In this document: one piece after another, positions 50,969-59,691 of the stretch | Numbering within the stretch: position 1 is the first letter of the stretch | Layout: each line of letters starts with the position of its first letter | DNA from: Neobittarella massiliensis (ex Bilen et al. 2018) | GTDB lineage: Bacteria > Bacillota > Clostridia > Oscillospirales > Ruminococcaceae | Direction of reading: 5' to 3' | NCBI RefSeq assembly: GCF_900289145.1 | Contig: NZ_OKQO01000007.1 | Span: 215,107-279,106 of the forward strand | DNA length: 64,000 nt | The notes under the pieces: generated by a model | Database searches by the model: none | Seen by the model: only the letters and a program-made list of their open reading frames with translations | What the model was told of the DNA's origin: nothing | Program-made: the position numbers and the translations under genes

Positions 50969-51207
50969 GGCTTTTCCTCCCTATATCGCAAGCATAGTGT
51001 GCAAGATTTCTCTACACTATTATTTACAGTACAGGGAAAATTTATGCCGCCTGTCGGCCATATACGGCGGTTTCTTTTAGACGCTGCCAAAATTGTCAAG
51101 GGGCGCGGGATCGGAGCGAAAAAACAGATTTGTGCGCGATCTTAAACGATCGACACAGGGCGGCGGAGACGGCAGGGACAGCGGGGTGAGGCGGGGCGCG
51201 GCGGGGC

Positions 51208-52149
51208 TCACTGCTGGGACGCGAGGTAGAACTCTAAAAAGGCCGGCACATCTACCGACTTGGCCAGCAGCACATTGCCGCCGCCGGGCTGGCCGGAAAA
51301 CGGGTCTCTGTCCTCCACCGTGACGCCACGGGTGTACCGGCCCTGGGTCTCGACCAGGATATGGGTCTTTTCAAAACAAAACAGCTCGAGGCGCAGGGCA
51401 GCGGCCACCGCCATACAGTCGTGGGCGCCGCAGGCGGCGCAGTAGCGGCCCTCGCTGTCCCCCGGCGGGGTGCCCCAGCGCGCCAGCATGGGGGCGAAGG
51501 TATGTTTTTTCCACAGCCGCACCAGCTCCTGCAGCAGCTCGCCCCCCGGCAGCCGGCGGGCAAACAGCGCGTCTTGCACCGGCTGGCTGATGTCGGTGGC
51601 CAGCGTCACCTCCAGCCCCAACTGCAGGATGTCCATGCCGCTTTCGAACACCAGCTGGGCGGCTTCGGGGTCGGAGGTGATGTTGCCCTCGGGGTAGGCG
51701 CGGGTGGTCATGCCGCCCATGAGCACCAGCTTACAGCGGCGCATCACCTGCGGGGCGCGCTGCACGGCCAGCGCGATATTGGTGAGGCAGCCCAGCGCCA
51801 CCACCGTGAGCTGGGGGCAGCGCTCTGCCGCCTGTACCAGCGCTGCCGGCCCGTCGGCGGGCAGCCGGGCGGTGTCAAACGGGGGCTGCAGCGCCCGACA
51901 CTGGGGCGGCTGCTCGCCGGCGTCTACCCGGCCGGCCAGCGGCTGGGCCGCCCCGGCGTACACCGGCACCCCGGGCGCGCCGCAGGCGGCACACAGCTGA
52001 CTGGCCAGCTGGGCGCGGCGGGCGGTATTTTTGTACACCGTGCTGACCCCCACCACCCGGGCGCCGGGACAGCGCAGGGCAAAGGCCAGCGCCAGCGCGT
52101 CGTCGACGTCGTCGCCGATATCGGTATCGATCCACAGTTGTTTTTGCAT
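51208..52149 (-). CDS. Nucleoside hydrolase
   Basis: 313 residues. Intact 'LWIDTDIGDDVDDALALAFA' Ca site, 'LTVVALGCLTNIALAVQ', 'LMGGMTTRAYPEGNITSD' and the final His region 'CAACGAHDCMAVAAAL'. Slightly different spacing (DIGDDVDDA) places it in a distinct sub-branch from the gene at 25935. The ATG at 52149 has GAGGAG six bases before; 52155 is too close. Followed by a spacer; no operon partner. Confidence 0.9.
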   Translation of the reverse strand: MQKQLWIDTDIGDDVDDALALAFALRCPGARVVGVSTVYKNTARRAQLASQLCAACGAPGVPVYAGAAQPLAGRVDAGEQPPQCRALQPPFDTARLPADGPAALVQAAERCPQLTVVALGCLTNIALAVQRAPQVMRRCKLVLMGGMTTRAYPEGNITSDPEAAQLVFESGMDILQLGLEVTLATDISQPVQDALFARRLPGGELLQELVRLWKKHTFAPMLARWGTPPGDSEGRYCAACGAHDCMAVAAALRLELFCFEKTHILVETQGRYTRGVTVEDRDPFSGQPGGGNVLLAKSVDVPAFLEFYLASQQ

Positions 52150-52196
52150 CTGCATCTCCTCTGCTGGTCATGCCGCTCGCGGTCGGGAGGCGACAG

Positions 52197-52230
52197 AAAA
52201 AGGCGGCGCGGGAAACACCCGCGCCGCCTT
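52197..52230 (-). terminator. Terminator after the 52238-53347 gene
   Basis: aaggcggcgcgggtg-ttt-cccgcgccgccttttt on the minus strand; very stable. Confidence 0.92.
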
Positions 52231-52237
52231 ATGTGTG

Positions 52238-53347
52238 CTAGCTGTTATAAAATTGCCCCTTGGTCTGCTGGGTGATGCTGGTCCCCTGGGGGCCAAAGGC
52301 GATGACGCCGGGAATTTTTTGCTGGTAGTAGTCGTAGAGCTTTTGGCTCACCTCTTGCTGGGTGGCGCCGCTGGGCACCGTGTAGTCGCCCAGGACCGTG
52401 CCGGTCTCGACGGTATCGAGAGCGGTGTCGAGGTAGAAGCGGTCAGCGGTGAGGGCCTTGTAGTTCACCTCGTTGACGCTGTCCTCGTACAGCCACTGGT
52501 TGTCGTAGACCAGGGAGAGGATACCGCCTTTCTCGCCCACGGCAGTCTGCAGCTGCTGGATGAGATCCTGCAGTGCGCTCTGCTTGGTTTGGCTGGCGGA
52601 GGTAAAGCCGAAATTCATCATGCTCTGGCTGAGGCCATTGGGGTACACAGCGTCTTTGAGCACGATCTCGCTGACGCCTTTTTCGCAGAGCTCGGTGCAC
52701 AGCGACTGCAGGTATTGGCGGGTGGACCCGGCATTTGGATTGAGCCAGGGCTTGCCGCCGTTGGCGGCGGTATCGTCGAGCCAGATGTAGCTGCCGTCGC
52801 CGTAGAGGATGGCGCTGGACTTATCGTACCCGGCCATGAGCGGATCTTTGAGGGCCGAGAGCACAGCGGCGACCTGGATATCTTTTTCTTTGCAGGCGGC
52901 GATGAAAGCGTCCAGGTCCACCGCCTGATCGGAGATGGCCCCGGCAGCCGACGCCTGCTGGTTTTGGCTGCGGTAGTAGAGCATACCGCTGTCGTCTTTG
53001 AGCTCGATGAGCACGCGGGTGACGCCGGCATCGGCCAGGCCGGCCACGGTGTCGCTTATCTGCTGGGGGGTGGCCAGCTGGCTGCGGTCGACCGACCGGT
53101 AGCTGTCGTCTTTTTTCTCGATTGGTTTTTCGGTGCTGCTGGACGCGGCGCTGGAGGACTTGCTCAGGTCTGGTTTGGAGCCGCTGTACTTGCCGCTGAG
53201 AAAGTTGACCACCGGCCCGTAGGCGCAGTAGCCGATAAAGGCCAGCACCGCCAGCCCGGCCACCCACAGCACCACCCGGCGGGCGATGGCCCGGCGGTCG
53301 GTGCGGTAGATTTTGTTGTATCGCTTGATCTTATATCGCTTTGCCAT
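52238..53347 (-). CDS. Membrane-anchored putative glycoside-hydrolase-like protein
   Basis: 369 residues. Short basic N-terminus, one membrane helix (~24-47), a Ser/Lys linker, then an extracytoplasmic domain of ~290 residues with a TIM-barrel-like alternation: 'DTVAGLADAGVTRVLIELKD', 'DAFIAACKEKDIQVAAVLSA', 'CTELCEKGVSEIVLKDAVYP'. This resembles the DUF4015/putative GH13-like family of uncharacterised envelope proteins; I cannot name a catalytic pair. Frames upstream of 53347 are artefacts. Single gene with a strong terminator. Confidence 0.7.
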   Translation of the reverse strand: MAKRYKIKRYNKIYRTDRRAIARRVVLWVAGLAVLAFIGYCAYGPVVNFLSGKYSGSKPDLSKSSSAASSSTEKPIEKKDDSYRSVDRSQLATPQQISDTVAGLADAGVTRVLIELKDDSGMLYYRSQNQQASAAGAISDQAVDLDAFIAACKEKDIQVAAVLSALKDPLMAGYDKSSAILYGDGSYIWLDDTAANGGKPWLNPNAGSTRQYLQSLCTELCEKGVSEIVLKDAVYPNGLSQSMMNFGFTSASQTKQSALQDLIQQLQTAVGEKGGILSLVYDNQWLYEDSVNEVNYKALTADRFYLDTALDTVETGTVLGDYTVPSGATQQEVSQKLYDYYQQKIPGVIAFGPQGTSITQQTKGQFYNS

Positions 53348-53623
53348 CACAGCACCCCTGTTGTCGCTACTACATTTGCGCGGCGGCCGGCAGCGCATCT
53401 GCCCGGCCACATCGCAAGCCCCATATCTTCGCTGCCGCCCCGTACCGGCCCGCTGGGCCGGCGGCGGCCAAAATCGCCTTTTGTACCCGCGGCCGGCAAA
53501 CAGGCCGAAAACAGCCGTTTGCCGGTGCTCGCTCCCCTAGAGTATACACTCTTTGCCGGCGAAAAGGACAGGTTTTTATAAGCTTTTTTAAAAAATTTAA
53601 AAAACGTTCACAGGTCGGGCGGG

Positions 53624-54232
53624 TCAGAAGCTGAGCTGGTAGCCGGTAAAGCCGTAGATGCACAGACTGAGGATGGCGATGTACAGCAGCGTGACCGGCA
53701 GCCCCTTGAAGGAGCGGGGCACGCTCCTGTTTTGTATTTTGCGCTGGCCCTCGGCCACATATACGGTGGCCACGGTAAAGCCCAGACCGCTGCCCAGGCA
53801 AAAGCCCATGGTCTGCAGCAGGCTGTAGCTCTGGCTGGAAGAGAGCAGCAGCGCGCCCAGCACGGCGCTGTTGAACATGGCCAGGTGCAGATGGGGCCGT
53901 ATTTTTTGCAGGCGGCGGGCGATGGGCGCCCACTTAATTCTGCCCAACACCACAGATATGACAAAATATACGCCCACCATGCATAAAATAAAGATAAACG
54001 GCCGCCACGCATAGGCGTTTTGGAAGTTTTGCAGCGGAAAGCTGACCAGGTAGGTAAATACGCTGGTGATGGTGACCGAGATGGTGGTGAGAGCACCAAA
54101 GGTGACCATATTGCCCATATCGTCTACCAGCGCCAGCGCCCGGTCCAGGCCCAGCGCGCGGGAGAAGATGGCATTCTCGGCGAAGATGGCCACCACGGCG
54201 TATACCAGAAAGTTGGCGGTAAAGCCTGCCAT
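53624..54232 (-). CDS. RnfA/NqrE-like membrane subunit lacking cluster cysteines
   Basis: 202 residues, six membrane helices, clearly of the RnfA/RnfE/NqrDE family. Alignment by eye with E. coli RsxA: 'NNFVLVKFLGLCPF' corresponds to 'ENAIFSRALGLDRA', and 'TTNCAVLGVALL' to 'MFNSAVLGALLL'; 'FKGLPVTLLYIAILSL' matches the conserved end. Thus both cysteines that bind the intramembrane 2Fe-2S cluster are replaced (by Asp and Ser). Last gene of a D-E-A operon (3-nt gap to E) in which subunits B, C and G are absent. The redox role is doubtful; some other membrane function, or a complex with a rearranged path, is possible. Confidence 0.85.
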   Translation of the reverse strand: MAGFTANFLVYAVVAIFAENAIFSRALGLDRALALVDDMGNMVTFGALTTISVTITSVFTYLVSFPLQNFQNAYAWRPFIFILCMVGVYFVISVVLGRIKWAPIARRLQKIRPHLHLAMFNSAVLGALLLSSSQSYSLLQTMGFCLGSGLGFTVATVYVAEGQRKIQNRSVPRSFKGLPVTLLYIAILSLCIYGFTGYQLSF

Positions 54233-54235
54233 GTG

Positions 54236-54913
54236 CTACTCCTCCTCCTTTTTATTGATCCAGTGGCGAAAGCTGTTGTTGCAGTAGCGGAAGCCCGCCG
54301 CAGCCAAGCCGATGACGAAAAAGCCGAAAAAAGGCATGGCTACCGCCTCGGACACGGGGGGAAAACCGGTGTTTTTGCCCCACAGTGTGCCGTAGGCCAG
54401 CAGCTCGCGCAGGGCGCCCAAAAGGCAGATGAGCAGCGTGAAGCCCAGGCCGGTGCAGAGCATGTCTAAAAATCGGCCGCCCCTGATCCCCAGCTCGATA
54501 TACAGGTCGCATTTGGTGAGGATGAGCGAATCGACGATGAGGATGGGCAGATACAGCCCCACGTTGGTGGAGATAAAGGGGAAAAACTGGGTGAGCAGTA
54601 TGGACACCGGCACGAACAGCACCGCCGCCAGCAGCGCCGAGACGATGGTGCGATACACCTCGTCGAGTTTTTTGCACAGCCAGCTGACCAGCAGCACCGT
54701 GGGCAGCACGATGAGGAAAAAGCCCACCGACAAGATCCAGGCCGCCTTGAGCGACTGGGTGGCGACGATGGCCGGGGCGATGGCCAGCCCCTGCATGAGC
54801 ACCGGGTGTTTGGAAAAGAGGCCGGAAAAGCGGTCGAGCTTATCCTGCCGGGCACCGATATACTGGCGCACCCGCTCTTTTCTGGCGCGCATTTTGCGCA
54901 GTAATTTTTTCAT
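54236..54913 (-). CDS. RnfE/NqrD-like membrane subunit lacking cluster cysteines
   Basis: 225 residues, six predicted helices and a basic N-terminus ('KKLLRKMRARKERVRQY'). Compared with E. coli RsxE, 'QLLGLCPLLAVT' corresponds to 'QGLAIAPAIVAT', and 'PLIVTNCIVVGRAEAF' to 'PILIVDSLILTKCDLY': both cluster cysteines are missing. 'GALRELLAYGTLWG' is a conserved family block. In the Rnf operons I know, G lies between D and E; here D and E are 20 nt apart, so G was lost or never present. AGGAGG precedes the ATG. Confidence 0.85.
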   Translation of the reverse strand: MKKLLRKMRARKERVRQYIGARQDKLDRFSGLFSKHPVLMQGLAIAPAIVATQSLKAAWILSVGFFLIVLPTVLLVSWLCKKLDEVYRTIVSALLAAVLFVPVSILLTQFFPFISTNVGLYLPILIVDSLILTKCDLYIELGIRGGRFLDMLCTGLGFTLLICLLGALRELLAYGTLWGKNTGFPPVSEAVAMPFFGFFVIGLAAAGFRYCNNSFRHWINKKEEE

Positions 54914-54933
54914 GGGTCCTCCTCCTTTGGCGG

Positions 54934-55881
54934 CTATACCCTGGTCTGGTAGTAGCGGCCCTGGGCCAGCGTCACCTTGCGGTCGATAAAGGCGGCCACG
55001 GCGTTGACGGCGATGGCGGCAAAACACGCCCCCATGGGGTAGGCGCCGTAGTAGCGAAACAGCATGGTGACCACCCCGAACAGCGCCCCATAAATGAGTT
55101 TAGAGATATTCTTTTTGGGGGCGGTGACCGGGTCGCCGACTAAAAACAGCGCGCAGAACACTATCGAGCCGGAGAACACCTCGATAAACAGCGAATCGAG
55201 CCGGGTGGTGTGGATGCGGGGAAAGAAGTAGGCCACCGCCGACACGGCGCAGAGGAAAGACACCGGCAGCTGCCAGGAGATGCGCTTTCTCACCAGCAGC
55301 AGCACCGCCGAGGAGAGCACCACCACCACGCTGACGCCGCACAGCGGGCCGGCATAGTTGCCGACGATCAGCTCGATCTTTTCTAAAAAGGGCATGCCGC
55401 CGACCTTGAGCGACTCGAGCGGCGAGGTGGTGAGCACCAGATCGTCGCCCAGAATGAGCGGAACCTGGGTAAAGGGCTGCGGGTAGCGGTAGAGCACGGT
55501 GGGCCAAAACAGCGACAGAAAGGCCACCGATACGGCGGCGGGATTAAAGATGTTGTTGCCGTAGCCGCCAAAGGCGTTTTTGGCGATGACCACCGCCACG
55601 AAAGACCCCACCACCGCCATCCAGTAGGGGGCGCTGGCGGGCATGAACATGGTCATGATGGCCGCGCTCACCCAGGAGGAGATGTCGTGGAAATCGAAGG
55701 GCTCCTGGCGCAGCTTGGCGCAAAAGGCATCGAACAGCCAGGCCGACAGCACCGCCACTGCGCAGAGCAGCAGCGGCCGGGGCCCGTACATCAGCACCGC
55801 CATGACCCACAGTGGGACCATGGCCAGCAGTACGTCACGGGACTGGGAGAACCGCCCGTAGACCGGCGAACTCTTATTCAT
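54934..55881 (-). CDS. RnfD/NqrB-like membrane subunit
   Basis: 315 residues, about nine membrane helices. 'KNAFGGYGNNIFNPAAVSVA' matches the RnfD core. The covalent FMN site S-G-A-T-P-L of RnfD appears as 'LTTSPLESL', so Thr is Ser at the attachment position. First gene of the D-E-A unit, start at 55881 has a GGAG-type site nearby weakly (AGCCTTTTTACT precedes it), so initiation is not strong. Divergent from the MecA-like gene. With no RnfB, RnfC or RnfG and no ApbE flavin transferase in the window, electron input and FMN loading are unexplained. Confidence 0.83.
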   Translation of the reverse strand: MNKSSPVYGRFSQSRDVLLAMVPLWVMAVLMYGPRPLLLCAVAVLSAWLFDAFCAKLRQEPFDFHDISSWVSAAIMTMFMPASAPYWMAVVGSFVAVVIAKNAFGGYGNNIFNPAAVSVAFLSLFWPTVLYRYPQPFTQVPLILGDDLVLTTSPLESLKVGGMPFLEKIELIVGNYAGPLCGVSVVVVLSSAVLLLVRKRISWQLPVSFLCAVSAVAYFFPRIHTTRLDSLFIEVFSGSIVFCALFLVGDPVTAPKKNISKLIYGALFGVVTMLFRYYGAYPMGACFAAIAVNAVAAFIDRKVTLAQGRYYQTRV

Positions 55882-56001
55882 AGTAAAAAGGCTCCATTTC
55901 TCGCCGCCGGCTGGCGGCCGTTCTACATACCCGCTGCGCGCCGGCCCTGTGACCGGGGACCGGGGGCGGGCAAAACATCGCGGGATGCGGAGGGAAAAGC
56001 G

Positions 56002-56553
56002 TTGAACATCAAGCTCATCGACCAGAACAGACTCAAGATATGCCTGAAGACCGAAGAGGTGGGGCAGATGCGGCTGGACATCGCCAATCTAAAGATCGAC
56101 GACACCGCCACCAAGGCGGCCATGGTGCGGCTGCTGGGGCAGGCCAAGAGCGCCACCGGTTTCTCCTCCTCACTGGAGGAGCTGTTTATTGAGGTGTACC
56201 CGCACCCCGAGGGGTGCGACCTGTACTTTACCAGCTTTACCCCCGGCAGACCCCAGGCGCCGCGGGCCCAGGTGTTTGAATTTGACACTTTGGCCCACTG
56301 CACCCAGGCCTGTATGCAGCTGTTCTGCCGCTTTTCGCACCGCATTTTTAAAAGCGGGCTATACAGCCAGGAGGGGCGTTACCGGCTGTGCCTGCACCCG
56401 CTGTGCGGCGATGACCCGGTGTTTTCGCCCCTACTGGGGGAGTACGGCCGCTGGGTGGGCACCGGCGACATCTCTTTGGCTATGACCCAGGAGCATTGGC
56501 GCTGCATAGAGGCAGAAGACGCGCTGGAAAAGATCGTGTACTACCTGGGATAG
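56002..56553 (+). CDS. MecA-family adaptor protein
   Basis: 183 residues, shorter than B. subtilis MecA (218). N-terminal domain 'INIKLIDQNRLKICL'-like start through ~80, C-terminal domain 'FDTLAHCTQACMQLFCRFSH' and 'LYSQEGRYRLCLHPL', the MecA fold that docks ClpC. Adaptors of this family deliver substrates to ClpCP. The start is TTG at 56002 with GGAGGG seven bases before; longer frames upstream overlap the rnfD gene and are spurious. Confidence 0.8.
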   Translation: MNIKLIDQNRLKICLKTEEVGQMRLDIANLKIDDTATKAAMVRLLGQAKSATGFSSSLEELFIEVYPHPEGCDLYFTSFTPGRPQAPRAQVFEFDTLAHCTQACMQLFCRFSHRIFKSGLYSQEGRYRLCLHPLCGDDPVFSPLLGEYGRWVGTGDISLAMTQEHWRCIEAEDALEKIVYYLG

Positions 56554-56573
56554 AGGCGCCGCACCACAAGCGT

Positions 56574-56632
56574 GCAGGCGGGGCAGCGGCTGACCCTTTG
56601 GGTGATAGCCGCCGCCCCGCCTGCCGTTTTTT
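56574..56632. terminator. Bidirectional terminator between mecA-like and rpe
   Basis: gcaggcggggc-a-gcggct ... agccgc-c-gccccgcctgc, then cgtttttt. Confidence 0.88.
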
Positions 56633-56646
56633 GCAGTGGAGCAGCC

Positions 56647-57309
56647 TTACAGGGCTGCCTGGGCGGCCTGACGCAGCTGGGGTACCGCGGCGATGGGGTC
56701 GGGCGCGCCGAAGATGGCCGAGCCGGCCACCAGCACATTGGCGCCGGCAGCCGCCACCAGCGGAGCGGTGGCACTGTCGATACCGCCGTCTACCTGGATG
56801 TCGATATCCCGGCCCAGCGCATTTGCCCGCTCGCGGATGGCGCTTATTTTGGGCAGCATGTCGGCCATGAATTTCTGGCCGCCAAAGCCGGGCTCGACGG
56901 TCATGACCAGGACCATATCGAGCTGGTCGAGATAGGGCAGCACCGCCTCGGCCGGGGTGCCGGGTTTTACCGACAGCGCGGCCTTGATGCCGTGGCTCTT
57001 TATCTTGTCGATGGTCGCCTGCACATCGCTGTCGCTCTCGACGTGGAAGGTGATCAGGTCGCTGCCGGCGGCGGCGAAGTCGTCGATGTAGCGCAGCGGG
57101 TCGGAGATCATGAGGTGCACGTCGAAAAACAGGTCGTTTTTAGGGCGCAGGCACTTGACGATGGGGGCGCCCAGGGTGAGGTTGGGCACGAAGTGGCCGT
57201 CCATCACGTCGATGTGCAGCATATCGACCCCGGCCGTTTTCATTTTGGCGCATTCGCTCTCGAGATTGGCAAAGTCACAGGACAAAATAGAGGGAGAGAT
57301 CTTGATCAT
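56647..57309 (-). CDS. rpe: Ribulose-phosphate 3-epimerase
   Basis: 220 residues, interconverts ribulose-5-P and xylulose-5-P in the pentose phosphate pathway. 'SPSILSCDFANLESE', 'MLHIDVMDGHFVPNLTLG' (catalytic Asp, His), 'MTVEPGFGGQKF', 'DIQVDGGI' and 'AGSAIFG'. AAAGGGGAA is before the ATG at 57309; the upstream extension to 57375 is unsupported. Links ribose from nucleoside hydrolases to central metabolism. Confidence 0.97.
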   Translation of the reverse strand: MIKISPSILSCDFANLESECAKMKTAGVDMLHIDVMDGHFVPNLTLGAPIVKCLRPKNDLFFDVHLMISDPLRYIDDFAAAGSDLITFHVESDSDVQATIDKIKSHGIKAALSVKPGTPAEAVLPYLDQLDMVLVMTVEPGFGGQKFMADMLPKISAIRERANALGRDIDIQVDGGIDSATAPLVAAAGANVLVAGSAIFGAPDPIAAVPQLRQAAQAAL

Positions 57310-57489
57310 GAAAAGTTCCCCTTTCTGGCAGCAGAGCGGGCCGACTGGGCCCGCTGAAAACTCATAAATACTCAATTTATATTTTAGTACATCGGCAAAA
57401 AATAGTCAATTTTATGGGAGTCTTTGCTTTTCATTTTGTAGCTTATGTGGTATTTTTATAGAGAGAGAAGCGCTATTTATGGGGAGAAA

Positions 57490-57540
57490 CCCCAAAGGGG
57501 CCCACTCCCCTTTGGGCGGGCGGCGGTACCGCCGCCGCAC
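57490..57540 (+). other. Hairpins in the leader of the aldo/keto reductase gene
   Basis: ccccaaagggg pairs with ccccttt-ggg across cccact, followed by the palindrome gcggcggtaccgccgc. The first is flanked by AT-rich sequence, the second by C-rich; no T-run. Purpose unknown. Confidence 0.4.
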
Positions 57541-57573
57541 CCGCGCCCCACGACAGGAGGAGGGAACCACTCT

Positions 57574-58701
57574 ATGAACCGCAGAGAGCTTACCGGGCTG
57601 GGCATTTCCACACCGCTTTTGGGCTTTGGCACCATGCGCCTGCCCCAGGATGAAAACAAGGTCATCGACCAGGCCCACGTGCAGAAGATGGTGGACCTGG
57701 CCATGGAAAAAGGGGTCAATTACTTTGACACCGCCTACCCCTACCACGAGGGCAAGTCGGAGGTGTCGGTGGGGCTGGCCCTGCAGAAATACCCCCGCGA
57801 CAGCTACCTACTGGTGGATAAACTGCCCATGTGGGAGGTAAAGGAAAAGGCCGATATGGAGCGCATTTTTAACACCCAGCTGGAGCGCTGCCAGACCGAT
57901 TACTTCGATATTTACCTGCTGCACTCGATGGACGCCTCGTCGTTTGCCAAGGCGGTGGAATTTGGCGCCTATGATTTTGTGCGCCAAAAGCAGCGTGAGG
58001 GCAAGGTGCGGTTCGTGGGTTTTTCGTTCCACGACGCGCCGGACGTGCTGCAGCACATCGTCGACACCTACACCTGGGATATCGCCCAGATCCAGCTCAA
58101 CTACATAGATTGGGAGATGCAGCACGCCGACTTGCAGTACCAGATCCTCACCGACGCCGGCATCCCCATCATTGTGATGGAGCCTGTTCGCGGCGGATTT
58201 TTGGCCAACCTGCCCGACGCGGCCCTGGCGCCGCTGCAGGAGGCGCGGCCCGACAAGTCGGCGGCCAGCTGGGCGCTGCGATGGGTGGCCGGCCACGAGA
58301 ACGTGAAGGTGATACTCAGCGGTATGGGCTCGGTGGAGATGATGGCCGACAACATCGACACGCTGGGCGACTTTGTGCCGCTGGACGGCGCCGAGCAGGC
58401 GGCGCTGAAGCGGGCCGTTGCGGCGCTGGAGGCCATCCACGCGGTGCCCTGTACCGGCTGCCGGTACTGTATGGACTGCCCCTTTGGGGTGGATATTCCC
58501 CGCATCTTTGCCATCTATAACGACTACAAAAAGCACCAGAACCAGTTTATCTGCAAGACCAGCTACCTAAAAGACACCCCGCCCGAGCACCGGGCCGACC
58601 AGTGTAAGCGGTGCGGCAAATGTATGGATCACTGCCCGCAGCACATCCGCATCCCCGACCAGCTGGCCGAGATCCACCAGGAGATCCTGGCGATGCCCTA
58701 G
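57574..58701 (+). CDS. Aldo/keto reductase with C-terminal 4Fe-4S motifs
   Basis: 375 residues. AKR barrel (~1-275) with catalytic Asp/Tyr in 'NYFDTAYPYHEG', Lys in 'LLVDKLPMW', His in 'YLLHSMD'. The C-terminal ~90 residues carry 'CTGCRYCMDCPFGVDIP' and 'CKRCGKCMDHCPQHIRIP', ferredoxin-like clusters found in the 4Fe-4S AKR subfamily of anaerobes. Probably couples ferredoxin to carbonyl reduction or oxidation. AGGAGGAGGG sits before the ATG at 57574. Confidence 0.92.
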   Translation: MNRRELTGLGISTPLLGFGTMRLPQDENKVIDQAHVQKMVDLAMEKGVNYFDTAYPYHEGKSEVSVGLALQKYPRDSYLLVDKLPMWEVKEKADMERIFNTQLERCQTDYFDIYLLHSMDASSFAKAVEFGAYDFVRQKQREGKVRFVGFSFHDAPDVLQHIVDTYTWDIAQIQLNYIDWEMQHADLQYQILTDAGIPIIVMEPVRGGFLANLPDAALAPLQEARPDKSAASWALRWVAGHENVKVILSGMGSVEMMADNIDTLGDFVPLDGAEQAALKRAVAALEAIHAVPCTGCRYCMDCPFGVDIPRIFAIYNDYKKHQNQFICKTSYLKDTPPEHRADQCKRCGKCMDHCPQHIRIPDQLAEIHQEILAMP

Positions 58702-58717
58702 ACAGCATGAGAGCACA

Positions 58718-58753
58718 CAGGGGAGCCGCAGCGCGCGGCTCCCCTGTTTTTTT
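58718..58753 (+). terminator. Terminator of the aldo/keto reductase gene
   Basis: caggggagccgc/gcggctcccctg with a short loop, then seven T. Confidence 0.93.
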
Positions 58754-58829
58754 GTTTGCGGAGCCGACCGGTAGAGCGTGCCTTGCCCCACTGTGCAGAG
58801 CGCGGCGGCGCCCGGTATCAAAAGAGGAT

Positions 58830-58858
58830 TTTACGCGCCGGCGCAGCTGCGGTATAAT
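58830..58858 (+). promoter_or_regulatory. Promoter of the acetyltransferase gene
   Basis: TTTACG (58830-58835), 17 nt, TATAAT (58853-58858). Confidence 0.65.
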
Positions 58859-58901
58859 AGCCGGTGTACCGTTAAAAGAGCGAGAGATAGGAGTTTTGCC
58901 A

Positions 58902-59432
58902 ATGGCTGAGATCAGAAAAGGGACCGGGGCGGACATAGCCCAAATCGCCGAGATCTACGCGCACATTTTGACACAGGAGGAGTGCGGGAGAGCGGCGATC
59001 GGCTGGATACGGGGCGTTTACCCCACCGAGCAGACCGCGCGGGAGGCGCTGCAGGCCGGGGAGCTGTTTGTGATGGAGGAGGACGGCGCCGTTGTTGCGG
59101 CGGCGCGGATCAACCAGACCCAGATGCCGGCCTACCGAGACGCCCCCTGGAGGTACCGGGACGTGGACGACGCTCAGATCATGGTGCTGCATACGCTGGT
59201 GGTGGAGCCGGCGTGTGCCGGTAAGGGCTATGGGAGCGCCTTTGTGCGGTTTTATGAACAGTACGCGCGGGAGCACCACTGCCCGTACCTGCGCATGGAC
59301 ACCAACGCCAGGAACACGGCGGCGCGAAAGCTGTATGCGCGCCTGGGGTATTGGGAGGCGGGCATCGTCCCCTGTGCGTTCAACGGCATACCCGACATAG
59401 AGCTGGTGTGCCTGGAGAAGGTACTGCGGTGA
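58902..59432 (+). CDS. GNAT family N-acetyltransferase
   Basis: 176 residues. 'LHTLVVEPACAGKGYGSAFV' is the beta4/acetyl-CoA loop (Q/RxxGxG/A as AGKGYG), 'YLRMDTNARNTAARKLYARL' and 'GYWEAGIVPC' complete the fold. Substrate unknown. ATAGGAG before the ATG; single gene with own promoter and terminator. Confidence 0.92.
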   Translation: MAEIRKGTGADIAQIAEIYAHILTQEECGRAAIGWIRGVYPTEQTAREALQAGELFVMEEDGAVVAAARINQTQMPAYRDAPWRYRDVDDAQIMVLHTLVVEPACAGKGYGSAFVRFYEQYAREHHCPYLRMDTNARNTAARKLYARLGYWEAGIVPCAFNGIPDIELVCLEKVLR

Positions 59433-59513
59433 CCACCTGAGAACGGCAGGCCCGCTGCGGCGCGGTGGCGGCTGATCTGCCGGGCCGGAGAGACTGGTAC
59501 CGCGGCGGCGAAA

Positions 59514-59549
59514 AGAGCGCCGGCACGATGTGCCGGCGCTCTCTTTGTT
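59514..59549. terminator. Terminator between acetyltransferase and nucleoside hydrolase-like gene
   Basis: agagcgccggcac/gtgccggcgctct stem followed by ctttgttg; likely serves the plus-strand gene. Confidence 0.8.
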
Positions 59550-59691
59550 GTGCGCTCCCAGCAGTACAGGGAGGATGCTACGGGCTGTGTTTTTGGTACT
59601 GTAGCCAAAAATGGGGACTGCGCACCGCTTATTGCCCACCTCCCCCACCCGCTACTGGAGCGGGCGGCCCCGACCGGACCGCGCGCAACCT

